A DNA stretch of 64,000 nt from Porodaedalea pini (GCA_002794775.1 NBAY01000004.1:1302001-1366000), one strand, 5' to 3'; shown: positions 25,436 through 38,139, counted from the first letter of the stretch. The notes: generated by a model from the letters alone, not told the origin. Made by a program: numbers and translations.

Positions 25436-28400
25436 CTATAATCTTTCAAAGAAAGACAAGTCCTGTGCAGACAAGCCACCCTTTGCAGACCCAGCCGAAG
25501 ACGCTGGTGGAGCGTGATTTAATGGTAAGGGGGGTGAGAGAATTTGCGGGAGTGTGGCATGGGTCTGTGCGGACTGAGCGGAATCCCCGAAGTCGAGAAG
25601 AGAAGTCTGAGGAACTGAGTTCGAACTCGAATTCGCACTCGGTGGAGGCAATAAAGGTGGACTAGACACTCGTACCCGTGATGATGCAGAGGACGTAATT
25701 TGCGCTATCGGTTTCAGAGCAATTGAATGCACTGGAGCGACCGAACGCTGTGGTATACCAGGATCGTTATCAAATTCGAGAAGTGATTGACTGAGTCTCG
25801 AAGTCCTCGGATTCACACCTCCAGAAGGCGGCGGAGACAAAGGCTCCGGTATTGGCGACGGCGGCGCCGGCCAGCACCCCGGACGTGCTGCTGCGCGCTC
25901 GACAAGCCGTGCCGCCGCGTCGTGGTCTGCCGCTGACGGCTTCCGTACGTGCTGAGTCTTTATATTCGCCGGCGTCTGCTTCTTCGGCAGCGGAGGGGGC
26001 ACGCCTATGGGCCCTATGGGTGGAGACAAGGGCGAGGGCGGCTCGCACATGGGCAAAGCGGGGGTCATGGAAGTGGTGGTGGACATGAAGTCGCCGAAGT
26101 CGCCGAACGAGTCGTCTTGAGTTGCGTCGTGCCGCGGCAACATCGAATGGTCGGAAGGCGTATCGAAGCTCGCGTCAAATGATGATGACGCTTGTATTTG
26201 GCTCGTCTGCATCATTGGCATCGACGGGGGCGGAGTTGGGTGGCTCTGGAAGTCTGAGAAATCATCGTCGTCAAAGAACCCGGCCGTGGGCCGCGAAAAA
26301 ACGCGATTCGGCGACTTCTCTATGGGCGGAGGTGGGATGGAGGATCCTGGAGAGAAACCAGACAACAGATTACTCTGAGCGTACGAGGTACTCACTGGCG
26401 TCTCGACAGATGAGCTTCCGGCACTGACAAGGCCCGTACTCAACGGCGAGACGCTTCCCAATTCATGTCCAGCCGGATGAGGGCTCAAGGCTTTGGGCGG
26501 GGGAGATATCGGAGCAGCCGGAGACCAGGTCCGAGGCGGGGTCGACGAATTAGATGCCCTCGACGTCGCAGCACGAATACCACCTCCAGAAAGCGGAGAG
26601 GGCGTCGATGGCTTCGACAGCGACGCAGCGGATGTTGGAGACAGCGGCGGAGGAAGAGGAGGCGGTAGCGCAGACGCCACGATCACGTTGTTCATTGTCA
26701 CGTCGACGGACCTTCTGCCAGAAGGTGTCAGACTCTCGAGATCACCCAGTGAATTGCTGGGTTTCGGTGTAGTAGGTAACAGTACGGAAGGCAGGAGCGG
26801 TTGAGGATGAGGCTGCGGCTGCGGCGTACGTGAGCGGCTTATAGAGGAAGGTCGGGGAGGAGGTGCTAAGGGTGGCGGCGCCAAAGGCGGGGAAGTTTTG
26901 CTGGGAGTGCAGGGGACGACACTAAGGCGGTAAGGGAACTCAACTGCACGTCTTCATCGGCATCGTCAGCGTGGCTCGGTACAATATCAGACAAGAACTC
27001 AAGATCGTCAGTTGACAAAGCAATTGAGCTTGTCGGGCTCGACGAGCTGGAGCGTATATTACTTCTTGTCCGCGAAAATCTGTTGAGGAATCTAGAGACT
27101 GCGGAAGGGGCAGACGAAGGCGAAGTCGCGGGTTCGGTGGGTACTTCCTGAGCTTGGTTGGGAGAGGCAGTCGTAGGAGATGATGAAGGAGGGGGCGGCA
27201 TTGTCGAGAAGGAAGCAGCTGACGGTGAAGGGAGTGTTGCAGGAAGAACTGAAGATAAGCTGGATACCGAAGATGACTGCCTAATTCTGCTTGAAATGGA
27301 ATTCGAATCACTGCTGTTTCTAGCAGCAGTCGACCCGGAGGCAGTGTCAGAAGACGCTTCACGAGAGTGCGACGACCTCTTTGAGTCTATAACACTCGGC
27401 GCAGGAGCCGGCGAAGGCGAAACAGACGTCCTCTTGCTAAAGAACGACAAAATCCCGCCTGACCGCTTTTCCAGCAGCGTAGGCTTTGCTTCGTGCTTCT
27501 CCTCGGGTTCGACCGTCTTCCATCCAGCCGGGATGTCGTCCCTCGGCATCTCCACCTTGTTTTTCACAGATAACTCCCAAGCCGCAAGGCTTTTAGCCGT
27601 GAAAAGATGTGACATGGGGCTGTTGCGTACGATGGGTAAGTTTTTCGACAGCTTCAGACTTTTGGCCATGGCCTTCGCCGTGTTAGACTTTGAGAACTGG
27701 ATAGGCGGCTGGACTGGTGCCTCCGGGAGAGCTCTGCGGACAAATTCGTCACTGTCCCATGAAGAAGATCGTTAGAAGAAGATCGGGACGGAATAAAAAT
27801 GTGGATACTTGCAATGCATCCACGTTACGCATGCCATCCCTCCAATTTCCGAGCTCCTGTTCAAATTTTGGCTTATCTTTTTCGGGCCACAGATCTACAG
27901 ACAGATCGTTCAATTTGTCTATGATGGCAGCAAGCAGCTCTGGAGGCTAACTTATTATATTAGCAATACAGCCATTTCTGGAACATAATGTGCATGCTTA
28001 CTACAGAACGATCTCGTCTGGCCTTATCCTCGCGGGCGATGGCCCATTCATCCTTTGGTGCTTCATCACTAGTATTTTTCAGATCTGGAGTTTCCCATGC
28101 CGAGCCCCATGCGTCCTCTTCCACGTCTGCGTCGTCGAAGGCAGCTACAGGCGAAGTCCATGTAGTCCCGGTCTCACCAAGGGTGGTCGGTACGGACGCA
28201 AGTCCGTCTTCGAAAGAGCCAAAAGGATCGGGGCTCTCGGGCACTTCAAACGTAGTTGGTACAGCTGCTGAAAGAGTTGAAATCGTCTCCGCAATGGGCG
28301 AGCTCAATTCGACATTGACCGTTGGTGAAGTGACAGTTCCTACAGAGTCCGGCGTTGAGCTGCGCGACCGTTCTTCTTCAAATATAGATACGTCATCAGG

Positions 28401-28751
28401 TCCACCTTCATTTGTTGGGAGACGTGTATGTAGACTGTTGCTCTCCGCTTGTTCGTTGACACCTGCACTACTCAGCCTCAGATCCGAGCTTGTACCCCAT
28501 CCGTCCCTGTGTAATGCCAGATTATCGGCAGTAGGTGCACTCGACCAAAGTGATGCTTGGCCTGTCGGCTCCATCCAGTTCAGCTCGCCCGTACTCCACG
28601 ACGGTATTCCGACATCGGCCTCTTCATCCTTGCCTACTGCCGTAGACGGAAATGTCCAGGCGGGCACGTCTTCGAGCCTCGGCTTCGCGGGCACGCTGTG
28701 GGCGACATCTTCTTCCGGCTGAGACCATGCATTGCCCCAGACATCGTCCAT
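25436..28751 (-). CDS. Probable clathrin/AP-adaptor accessory protein, disordered, with acidic-Phe motifs
   Basis: The ATG at 28751 (MDDVWGNAWSQPEEDV) and TAG at 25436-25438 (..SAQDLSFFERL) bound about 1,050 residues in several exons. The protein is mostly disordered and Ser/Pro/Thr-rich. Short motifs suggest trafficking: FDDDDFSDFQS and DSFGDFGDFM (DFxDF-type ear-binding motifs), clathrin-box-like LLEFD and LLDFGD, and repeated acidic-Trp blocks (DDVWGNAW, EDAWGSAW). A more ordered segment (ELLAAIIDKLNDLSVDLWPE .. FVRRALPEAP) lies near 27950-27720. Function is inferred from these motifs only. The frame shifts near a G4 run (26889-26892 on +): one extra base would give a continuous LPAKLPPPLAPPPLAPPP. 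Alternatively a short intron lies upstream (a 44-nt GT..AG is possible). Confidence 0.65.
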
Positions 28752-28810
28752 CACGGTCTCGAGAGTGTGCAGAGCATCAAGTGTCGGCGCTGTTCGTTTG
28801 CTGCTGTCGC

Positions 28811-28834
28811 TGTCGTCGTCGTCGTCGTCGTCGT
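28811..28834. repeat. (GTC)n microsatellite
   Basis: About seven GTC units in a row lie 60 bp upstream of the adaptor-like gene's ATG, within the divergent promoter it shares with the F-box gene. Confidence 0.85.
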
Positions 28835-29106
28835 TCAGCGATACTCACAAGTGTCGGAAGCAGAGAGCCATATTTGGGAATGAAGATCGACGCTTAAATG
28901 ACACAATTGTGCTTGCGAACCCGGGACGTCTGCCACCGCTGATCTTTACCGCATCTCGTCGACGTTTACCGGAGGCCGTCTACGGGTCATGCGTACCCAT
29001 TCACAGACAACAACGACAACAGCCACTGCTTGCTTCTCGTCTGCATCCTAGTAGGCGTTGAATACCCTCTGAGCTCAGTTCACTTCTCCGTTCTGCAGTT
29101 GCTTCA

Positions 29107-30750
29107 ATGTGCTCAGAGTCGCCGACGACCACCTCGATGCCAGATACACGGCTGCCCTTCAAGGGCTCAATGGCATTCAACCGCAACTCCCAGGAGTACA
29201 TCCCATTCCACACAGAGACAGATGCGATGCTCGCAAGTCTTATGCTCGCTTATCGCCTTGCCTCGCCTATTCTCGCCGTCGTTCTCGCACTTGTTCGTCA
29301 TCCATGCTTCAACCCCGCCGACATCACCCTTTCCAAGCCTGAGGATGTCTGGACGCGTGTGGCGGAGCATACTGCGGCGACGCGCCCGCCCAGCGACCCG
29401 TGCTTCCCCTTTGTCTTCCCGCGCGTCGTCCTTGACGAAGTCGTCGATATACTGGGAGAGGAGAGGAAGGCGAAACTCGACGTGCAAAGAGATACAGATG
29501 GCCCTCATATGGGACGTATTGAGTCTGACAAGGTGAGATTTTCTCGTGTCTTCTACGAATTCTGGCTCATTTTACTTTAATATAGACAGACAGAGACCTT
29601 CGAAATGTAAGCCTAGTCTGCAGGGAGTGGACAAGACCAGCGCAACGGACACTCGGAAAGATCCTTACTCTTCAAGGTGCGTATTTCTTCAGGTATCTCT
29701 GGACGATGTGAAGAAACAACATGTATATCTTCAGACGTACGCAAGATACACATCGTTAACGCCCTCAGTTGCCCCCTCTTCGGGCCTTGGACGCGTGAGG
29801 CGCTCATTTTTCGACATAATCGTGAGCTCGACGAGCGCGGACGCATGGAACTACTCAGTTACGGCGAAGAGCTCTGGGGCCTCATTGCTCGCCTTGTCGC
29901 GCACATTCCGAACCTGCGCGCAATCTCGCTATGTACGGACTGGTTCGAGATGCCACTCAGGCACGTCACGGAGGGCTTGGCGAGCATGCCGCTGCAGGAG
30001 CTTCGCCTTGTCCAGGCGGGCGACATCGCGCAACTGCTTGGGGCGGTGTGCAAGAAGATCAAGGACATGCCGATGCTCAGACACCTGTACCTGCAGTACT
30101 CTGGCCTGGGGTCGGCGTACACCAATTTTGTGTCTCCATCCGAACTGGAGAAAGACTCGCCCGGACCCTCGCTGAAGAAAGTGACGCTGAAAATCGGCAG
30201 TGCGAGCGCTCTGTCCTTGAGGTACATTTCTTGGCTCACTCGCCCGCGGGAAGGCGAGGACGGTTTCCGGCTCAAGTCGCTCGTGCTCGACCTCGCGGGT
30301 TGCTACTACAACGAACACGGCTGCTTCGAGGCGCTAGCGCCCTGCTTCTCCACGCTCTCTGAGCTGTGGATCAACGTCTCGGGACTTAGCGAAGGCTTGC
30401 TCACGCGCATTTTCCGCACGTGCCGTGTTTTGACGAGCCTGACGCTCTTTATCCGCCACACATTTGACAATAGCATGTTCGACGAGCTTCCGAAAACTCT
30501 TCAGACGGTGTGTATCGACTTCTCGTTCGACACGCCGAACTGGGAGGAGTGGGATAAACGGATGGTGCTTTTCTTGAATCAACGTGCCCCACGTGGACTG
30601 CGGCGCCTATCGGTATACCCGGTGTGCGTTAATGAGGTCGAGAAGCTTGAAGATTTGTTTCCGAAGGCACGTGTGCTAGCGGAGGAGCGGGGTGTCGCCA
30701 TTGACTTCCGTTGTAGTACGATGGGTAGTTCTGGACGCTTTTATACTTAG
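29107..30750 (+). CDS. F-box protein with leucine-rich C-terminal half
   Basis: Three exons: 29107-29532 (ATG 29107, MCSESPTTTSMPD; a later ATG at 29140 is possible), 29586 to about 29676, and 29735-30750 (TAG). Splicing joins FPRVVLDEVVDILGEE with TDRDLRNVSLVCREWTRPAQ, the F-box-like pattern common in Agaricomycetes (P..VLDEVVDIL....DL.NVSLVCREW). The third junction gives TLQDVRKIHIVNALSCPLFG and opens an irregular leucine-rich region (MPLQELRLVQAGDIAQLL, LRHLYLQYSGL, LKSLVLDLAG, LTSLTLFIRH). Likely an SCF substrate receptor of the large, fast-evolving basidiomycete F-box family. The substrate is unknown. Confidence 0.75.
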
Positions 30751-31734
30751 GACTTTCTCAATTTACTCTTCTCAGCTCAGTGTAAATAAGCTATGTGGAA
30801 TATACCCCATGCATGTGCGTTACGATCCATAATTTCATGTCTGGTTCGCATTAATATTTGAATCCGCGAGGACACCGCTGTCCAGTATCAGCGGACAAAC
30901 TCGGAGTGAGTGGTCATACGTATGCTTTGAAGAAGCGACCTGCGTTCGCCCGAGTTTTTTCGATTTGCTGGGCTGTTTACTGTAATGGCTAATATTAATC
31001 CGGTTTCTATGTTCTGAATTGTTAGGCTTGAACATTCTGTCCTCTTGAATCCTCGTCGCGCCACTGCCGAAGCAGATTTAAGCATACGTCGATACGGAAC
31101 AGTTACTGACTCTTCGCTCAAGACCGAATGAGCTGCAGCCAATTTAAATGCCGCCGGCTGCGTTATGCGCTCGTGCGGAACATTTTTGACGAGTAGACCC
31201 GACCTCTTCCACCGGTCCATTCGGAATTTTGTTCAAGTCTGTAATGCTTGTGAGGCCCGTACGCAAAGCCACAGACGTTCAAGTCTTCTGCCATACATGT
31301 TTTTTAACAGCCAACCAATGCAGTGGCCCACAATTATTTCAAATCGACTATGATACCTAGCTCCGAGTCCCCCGCTCTGTTTCAATCCTTCACTATAATG
31401 CTCTTGTACTGTCTACGCAAGTATTGTCGAGGAAATGAGAGCGATTACTACCATCTGAGGTTCCGACTGCCAGTACTAGTGCAGTAGTTATAAGGACAAC
31501 CTGGAGCAATACAAGCTAACCAGGGTGGCAAGGCCAAAGCGAGGCCAGATCTAAAAACGAGATTGATCGACGCAAATACTACCTTCCTTTTCCGTCTTCA
31601 ACGTCGTGCTAGCAAGAATCCTTTGTATTCAGCTCTCGTTCAGGGCCACAGCAGAATGCAAACCATGTCGGGAACGTATATAGTATTTCAGACGTTCAGA
31701 TCTATATCGTTCAGTGTCTTTCTTCCCTCTTCCG
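30751..31734. other. Intergenic, no gene recognised
   Basis: About 1 kb between the F-box gene and the next plus-strand gene. Short frames only (up to about 110 codons on minus, 30888-31220, with no domain). Confidence 0.45.
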
Positions 31735-33698
31735 ATGTTCTCTTTCAACAAGCCTGTCAGAGGCAGCGCCCCGGTTCCCGTTTCTTCTAATATTCAAGAC
31801 TACCTCGCACGCGCGACTCTTCCTAGGCTTCGTCTGGCAAACTCTACTCCAAAGCCACCTTCGGAGCTAATCCAGAGCAACCTAGCAGTAGTCCCAGAGT
31901 GTCCCCGGAGCCTACGCCGGATGTATCGTATCGGTCGGAAATATGGAGACCATTTATGCCTTGACTGTACGTTGTTGCTCGATCTAACGATAAAATTGTG
32001 CTGATAGTGCATCATCAGTCATCCAGAAGCATATACCTCACTTGCCTGTACAAGTCAGTGGTATTGATCCAGATGACGAGGAATGCCCCACTATCCCTTG
32101 CGAGGGATATGATGTTCCAGCATTCCGAGTTCCCCCACTTCTGCACATCGACGGGTAGGTGAACATGTCGAATAGACAATAAGTATGTTAATTACATTCC
32201 TCAGACTCCGTGTCTCTTGGCTCGAAAACTATGTCCTAAGGACGGTTCAAGCCGTGCTCCGCATGATTCCCGAGTATCGTGACATCATCAAAGATTACAC
32301 TTTCATCGATGTCTGCACCAGTGCAATGTTCGACGAAGACCAGCAAATCTTCCAATACTTCATGTGGCAACGGTCCGCGACATCCACGAGAAATAAGAAT
32401 GCTGCAAACGACAAGCCCGTCAAGCTCATACTCGCATTCCAGCCGCCTTGGATTCTGCCACCTCAGAATCTCAAGGAATTTGCAGCTAAAAGGCCGAAGA
32501 TACTTCCAACACGCGATGAGCTTGCAGCCTCTGGGGCAGAAGGGTACAGCGGCCTCCAGAAAGTCTGGGCGAAGGTACGCTGAGTGGAACCTCTCCTGAA
32601 CATAAGGAAACTTATACATAAGCATTTAGCTTTGGGACGTTTGCAAACGCAATGATTGTTCTTCATTTGTACTGACGAATTATGACCAATGGGTATTCGG
32701 TGGGTTCATAAAAGGCGAGTTCCGTTGCGTCCAACCTCAGAGCGATAGACCGATTGACAAATTCATATTTTTAGATTATGAACGCGGTAAGGAATCCTTT
32801 TACCGATAAACTACGCATAATACTTAGTTTGTAGGCTTTACGATGGACGTTAAGAAGGCATACCCACCTGAAATCATGGAGAAACAGAACCCAGGGTCGA
32901 AAGGAAAACATATCCTCCCATCTACGCCGACTATTCTTGAGTTCCTTATTTACTGGATCATATCTTCGATGCGCCTTCCCGACCACTTTATTCTTCCACC
33001 AGTAAGTGAAATTTTAACCTTCTGCGCAGAGAACTACGAGGCATGTGCATAATGCGTGCGAGGCGCGTTGTCGTCTCCGCCTTCTTTATTTGCGCATTAA
33101 GAATGTGCAAAAATCCAAACGAGAGCTAGTTGTTTTATTGATGATTTTTAAACTGATTAAGGTCCCGAGGAGATCGATGTGGAGATGGCCATCAATGATA
33201 CCCCGCAAAATCCTATGCTGGGACTCGCGACGCCTACCCAGGCATTTTCCCGCAAGCCCGTATTCAGAGACTATACACCCTCAGAATCGGACTCGACCGA
33301 TCAGAGCGTTGGTTTGTCCTCTTCCTTCCAGTTTTTTTTCCATCGATATTTCTCTCATTTAATTCTCGTCTGTTTTTAAATAATAATAAAATTAAAGGTG
33401 CGGGCGAGCACCTTGGCTCCGATCCAGGCAACGCTCCCCCACCCTTCCCGGATATCACCTGGGAGGAGCGCCCGGCCCCAGACTCGAACCGGTTCGCGTG
33501 CATGCGAATGGCCTCAGTGTAGACGGATGGCCGATGGGCTTCAATAACCTCCACACCAGCACTGCTCCTTCGATGCCTCGCCCGCCAAGTCCCGTGCTGT
33601 CGGAGTGGAGTGAGGTGAGCTGTGCTGTGCATGAGCCGCGTCGTAGCCAGGGCCTATTTAACATCGGTACCATCATGGAGGAGGTCTATGAGTCTTAA
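31735..33698 (+). CDS. Uncharacterised basidiomycete protein
   Basis: The ATG at 31735 (MFSFNKPVRGSAPVPV) follows a pyrimidine-rich tract. About eight exons can be joined, including LRVSWLENYVLRTVQAVLRM (from about 32205), KLWDVCKRNDCSSFVLTNYD then QWVFGGFIKGEF (about 32630-32710), GFTMDVKKAYPPEI and TPTILEFLIYWIISSMRLPD. The YDQWVFGxF and IYWIxSS motifs recur in uncharacterised Agaricomycete proteins; no catalytic motif is evident. The called frame would stop at 33522, but a coding-like frame continues one phase off (HANGLSVDGWPMGFNN .. FNIGTIMEEVYES, stop at 33696-33698). The shift maps to a C4 run (33476-33479), and no GT donor lies in between, so one missing base is the simplest explanation. 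Confidence 0.65.
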
Positions 33699-33966
33699 CG
33701 AAAACATTGTTGTGGACCTGTTCGGGATAGACATTGCCAATGGGATGATACACCGGACGTGGCTTGCTTGTTGTATACACACAATGGATTTTTTCTTTTG
33801 TCATATTGCTGTCTCTGTGCTTTACCTTACTTGTTTCATACCTCTTGCTAATACAATTCACGCTCAACTCCTTCGACTCTCTGAAACACGGAGCACTTTA
33901 AGGGTCACACGTTATATAATGAGTACTCAGAAGTTTCGTCGAGACAGGCGAATTCCTTTAGCATTA

Positions 33967-35038
33967 CTGCCCTTTTCAGAAGTATTGTCACACGTGATTT
34001 CACTGATTTTCGAGCCACAAGAGCCTCAAAACACAAACATATTCATATCTCAACCACAAGTTGACCTTTTTACGTCATCTAAGTTGTTAAATTCATTTTT
34101 TTATCTCATCTTTCATATTTCAACAAGAGTGATAAGAAATTAGTCAGAATTGGAGTCCAAAACAGTGAGAATGCTGTTTTTGAACCCATTTCCCTTGTTC
34201 ATTTTTTCCTGAACTCAGATTTCACTGTACAGTGCTCCAGACCAGCCATAATTCCAGTGTTAGTCTATTATGAATTTACAGACTGATTTTGAGATGTATT
34301 GTGAGGTAGATGTCCTGAATTGGTGCATGCCTAAAACACACAAATCCCCTCTGTTTCTGCAAGCCCCCCAGCCCCAAGGAAAAATTCTTCTCAGCTAAGT
34401 TCATGCATGTAAATTCATTCAAAGTGTATTGGAAAAGATTTGAGCAGCATCCAGGGCTCTAGCATCAACCAGTAAGCTGAATTGAGTACCAGATTCTGAC
34501 TGTATGCACTATTCTTGTGAACATATCCCTGATTCATGAAGCAAGCCTATATCCATGGATGCTGCTCAAATCTTTTCCAATACACTTTGAATGAATTTAC
34601 ATGCATGAACTTAGCTGAGAAGAAATTTTCCTGGGGGCTGGGGGGTTTGCAGAAACAGAGGGGATTTGTGTGTTTTAGGCATGCACCAATTCAGGACATC
34701 CACCTCACAATACATCTCAAAATCAGTCTGTAAATTCATAATAGACTAATACTGGAATTATAGGCTGGTCTGGAGCACTGTACAGTGAAATCTGAGTTCA
34801 GGAAAAAATGAACAAGGGAAATGGGTTCAAAAACAGCATTTTCACTGTTTTGGACTCAAATTCTGACTATTTCTTATCACTCTTGTTGAAATATGAAAGA
34901 TGAGATAAAAAAATGAATTTAACAACTTAGATACGCAAAAGGTCAACTTTGGTTGAGATATGAATATGTTTGTGTTTTGAGGCTCTTGTGGCTCGAAAAT
35001 CAGTGAAATCACGTGTGACAATACTTCTGAAAAGGCAG
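33967..35038. mobile_element. Fold-back element (1,072 bp), CTGCC family, TA-flanked
   Basis: Two arms of about 485 bp (33967-34452 and 34555-35038) are inverted copies around a ~100-bp spacer. The ends read CTGCCCTTTTCAGAAGTATT and its near-complement (one C fewer on the right). TA flanks both ends (33965-33966, 35039-35040), indicating Tc1/mariner-type mobilisation. No coding capacity. Its TIR differs from the CAGCC family. It ends 18 bp before the neighbouring MITE starts. Confidence 0.9.
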
Positions 35039-35858
35039 TAAGCATATTTCCCATTACAGCCGTTTTCATAAGTCCTGCGACACGTGCATGTCACGTGAAA
35101 TGAGCCGCAGCTGAGCCAAAATGTCAAAAAATTAGAATGAATGCCTATTTTCTCTGTGAATTCTGCACTGTACCTGCTCATTACAGCCATTTTCATAAGT
35201 CCTGCGACACGTGCATTTCACGTGAAATGAGCCGCGTCTGAGCCAAAACGTCGAAAAATAGAATAAATGTTGATTTTCTCTGTAAATTCTGCACAGTACC
35301 TGCTCATTAAGTACTCAAAAAATAGGCATGGTTCTCAGGAACAGAAATATGTAAAATAGGGAGCAATACATTGACTGTGTAGGTGGGTGGAGATCAAACA
35401 AGTGCAGCCAGTCTGTTCTCTCATACATTTCCACTGAGATTCAAAAATTATGGCTCCCCTACATCTACCTATAAAATTCTTTCCCATGACTGTAAATTAA
35501 GTATATGACTATACCAACAGCTCCTGCAAGTCTGAAGCCAATCCATTCAGTATTCATGGTGCAGCAGCAAGGTTTGTGTTCCACTTCGAGCTCTTTCCAC
35601 CTTCCTCTTCTCACAACAGGTCTTGCAGCACGGGCGAGAAGACCGCTAAGATTATGATTCTTTTTGTGTAATTATCAGACACATAAAAGCCATCTTCCCT
35701 GCAAGTTTCCTGTCCATTTGCTTTGTGCTTCGACTGCTACACTCAAATTTCTGTGCATACTACCAACACCTGTGAGCACGTGAGCACGTGTTAGCCAAGC
35801 CACCGCCATGCAAACACAAAAGCCAACACTCTACTTCCTCCTCCTCTCAGGTCATTCC

Positions 35859-37980
35859 ATGATGGTTTCAGGCAAGGCACTCTCAGATGATGCAAGACAC
35901 ATCATATTCAGACTGTATCAGTCATGACTCTTCACCGTGCATGACCTGGCCAGGGTAATAGATATCCATCGAGCAACAATCCACCGAACTGTTGCTCAAC
36001 ACGAGCGCTGTAGATCCTGACTTAGGGGTGTCTGTGATCAACAGTCCTTTTGGGGACGTGATCGTGTTGCTCTGGGAGGTTAGGGGTAGACTGCGGTGAG
36101 ATCGCTCGATGTACTGGTACGTGTTGGTATGCTTCGGTACGCGCTGGTACGTGTCGATATCGAGAACAAAGGTCGGGAACTCCTGTCGGGTCTGTGGTTT
36201 GACCGGTACGGAGTCGGTACGTGTGGGTAATCAACACCGGTACGGTGTGATCACGATGAGCGGCGAGGTTCGAGTTACGAAGTATGAGACGAGAGACGGT
36301 TTCGAAAGACAAGATGCTAAGACGAAGACAGAACGACTACAAGATTACGAGAACAAAGACGGATCGCACTCAAGTTACCCTATCTGAGGGAGACTCTGCA
36401 GTAGAACTGACTTGTCCTCTACCTACAACATGGGGTGCCTATTTATACTAAGTCCAAAGATCTATCTACAGTTAATAATTTCCATACGGGCATACTGTGC
36501 ATATCAGTCGAAACATAGAGAAGTCGAAAGGAAAAGTCATAGGTCATAGAGGCACGCATAGAGTGCATAGAAATCAGAAGAACATAGGAAAAAACATAAA
36601 TCATAATGAGGAAAACGTCCGCTTCGCGTCTGATCACACCGGTGCTCCACCGGAACTCAGATCGTCCAATCGGTACGTGGCTCCCGTTGTCGGACAGCAG
36701 TCCGGTACATGTCTTGGCTGTATGCTCCATGTGACCGCGTCCCTAATCATCGAGATAAGATCTCTGGTACGTTCCGGTATGCTTTCGGAGGTGTCGGAAC
36801 GTGCTGATGACGCGATCGCGAGGTTCTGATTCGAGACCAGACCGATCGGGTTGAGTCCGGTACTGATCGGTACGCGTCGGAACCAGTTCTTGAATGCTTC
36901 TGGAGTGATCGGCGGTGATGGGATGATCAGCACGGCTCTACAGCGCATGGGGCATTTACGACAGGAGGGCACGAGGACCGGAAGACCAAGGTTGCTTGAT
37001 TATGCGGATACACAGGTGAGTGCATTTTTTGAATTGTAATGACTCGCTGCGGCTAACTGAACTATAGTATCTCTTGAGCACGATAGAGCATCGCAAGGAC
37101 CAGTACTTAGACGAGGTGAGGGAGGAGCTGGAAAGGGTAACAGGCAAGAAGGTTTCGGACACTACAGTATGGAGGTCTCTGCGCCGGGCTGGGTTCACTC
37201 TGAAGACGGTGCGGTGATGCTTATGGCTTCGCATCAGCAAACTTACTCTGCTCAAGATATCAAAAAGGGCACTTGAACGCAGCGAGTCCGCTCGGCTCTG
37301 GTACACATTGAGAATGGGATCTCAATATGAGGCAGAACAGCTCATCTTTGTCGACGAGAGCACATGCGACCGACGTACCTTCTTGAGGAAGAAAGCATGG
37401 GCTTTGCAGGGTTATCAGGCATGTCGGAAAGTGATCTTTACACGGGGAAAAAGGTGCGATGCTTACCTTTATGACTGCAGATCTGACTGCTTGCCTCTTC
37501 TAGGTATTCGATCTTGCCTGCAATCACTTCGACTGGCATGCTTGACTGTACAATACTGGAAGGATCCTTCAATGCCACCTCCTTCTCCGCATTTATCAGG
37601 GATCTCTTGGACCACATGCAACCTTGGCCGGCCCAAAACTCTGTCGTGGTGATGGACAACTGCACAATCCACAAGTCACTGGAAATCCACGAACTCATTG
37701 AGTCAAGGTCCGTCTATTTTGACCTGTCGTGCTGCGACGCAGGGCTCTTACTGATCTGACTCCGCACAGGGGCATGAAGCTGGAATTTCTCCCCACGTAT
37801 TCTCCGGACTTCAACCCGATTGAGCTGGCATTCTCTCTGCTGAAATCTCGACTTTGTTGGGTCAAATTCAGTGATGAGGAAACAGACGCTTCAGTATTCA
37901 TGAAGCTTTACGGTGAAACCATGTCTATCAGTGCTGCGGACTGTTGTGCTTTCTATCATCATTGCAGTTATCTCTGTTAG
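35859..37980 (+). pseudogene. Tc1/mariner-type DD34E transposase, left arm copy, interrupted
   Basis: Reads inward from ATG 35859 (MMVSGKALSDDARHIIFRLY) through a helix-turn-helix (DLARVIDIHRATIHRTVAQH). A solo LTR then interrupts at 36009-36942; without it the frame continues ERMGHLRQEG, GRPRLLDYADTQ, a second HTH (VSDTTVWRSLRRAGFTLK) and the catalytic domain. Introns follow 37014, 37214, 37449 and 37707. Catalytic Asp 1 is in LIFVDEST, Asp 2 in VVVMDNCTIHK and Glu in PTYSPDFNPIELAF; the second spacing is 34 residues (DD34E). TAG is at 37978-37980. An in-frame TGA (35925-35927) lies in the first HTH and fits a CGA-to-TGA change. Confidence 0.85.
36009..36942. mobile_element. Solo LTR (934 bp) inside the left transposase
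   Basis: Begins TGTAGATCC, ends GGCTCTACA (TGTAG/CTACA inverted ends), and is flanked by a GCGC duplication (36005-36008, 36943-36946). Removing it with one GCGC restores the transposase frame. It contains a TATA-like ctatttata near 36440 and about ten GGTACG-type motifs in two clusters. No internal retroelement genes, hence a solo LTR. Confidence 0.8.
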
Positions 37981-38139
37981 TGTCGGGTTTCTTCATCGAG
38001 TGGATACAGGCTTCCTTGTCACTGTCTCAACTGGTCCAACAATGTAATATATTCTGTCTATATGATGTACGCATAACTACTGTTCCTTGATGTGAGAAAC
38101 ATCCTCCTGCGCATATCGAACAGTGTGAGTGAGTAATGC

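Larger units (their letters stand above)
35184..38120 (+). repeat. Left terminal inverted repeat, 2,937 bp
   Basis: Mirror of 43482-46418: any position p here pairs with 81602-p. Identity ends at ..catatcgaa (38120); beyond that the sequences diverge. Differences noticed: C versus T in the gagtcaagg/gagttaagg segment and G versus A in cctgcgcatat/cctgcacatat. Confidence 0.92.
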
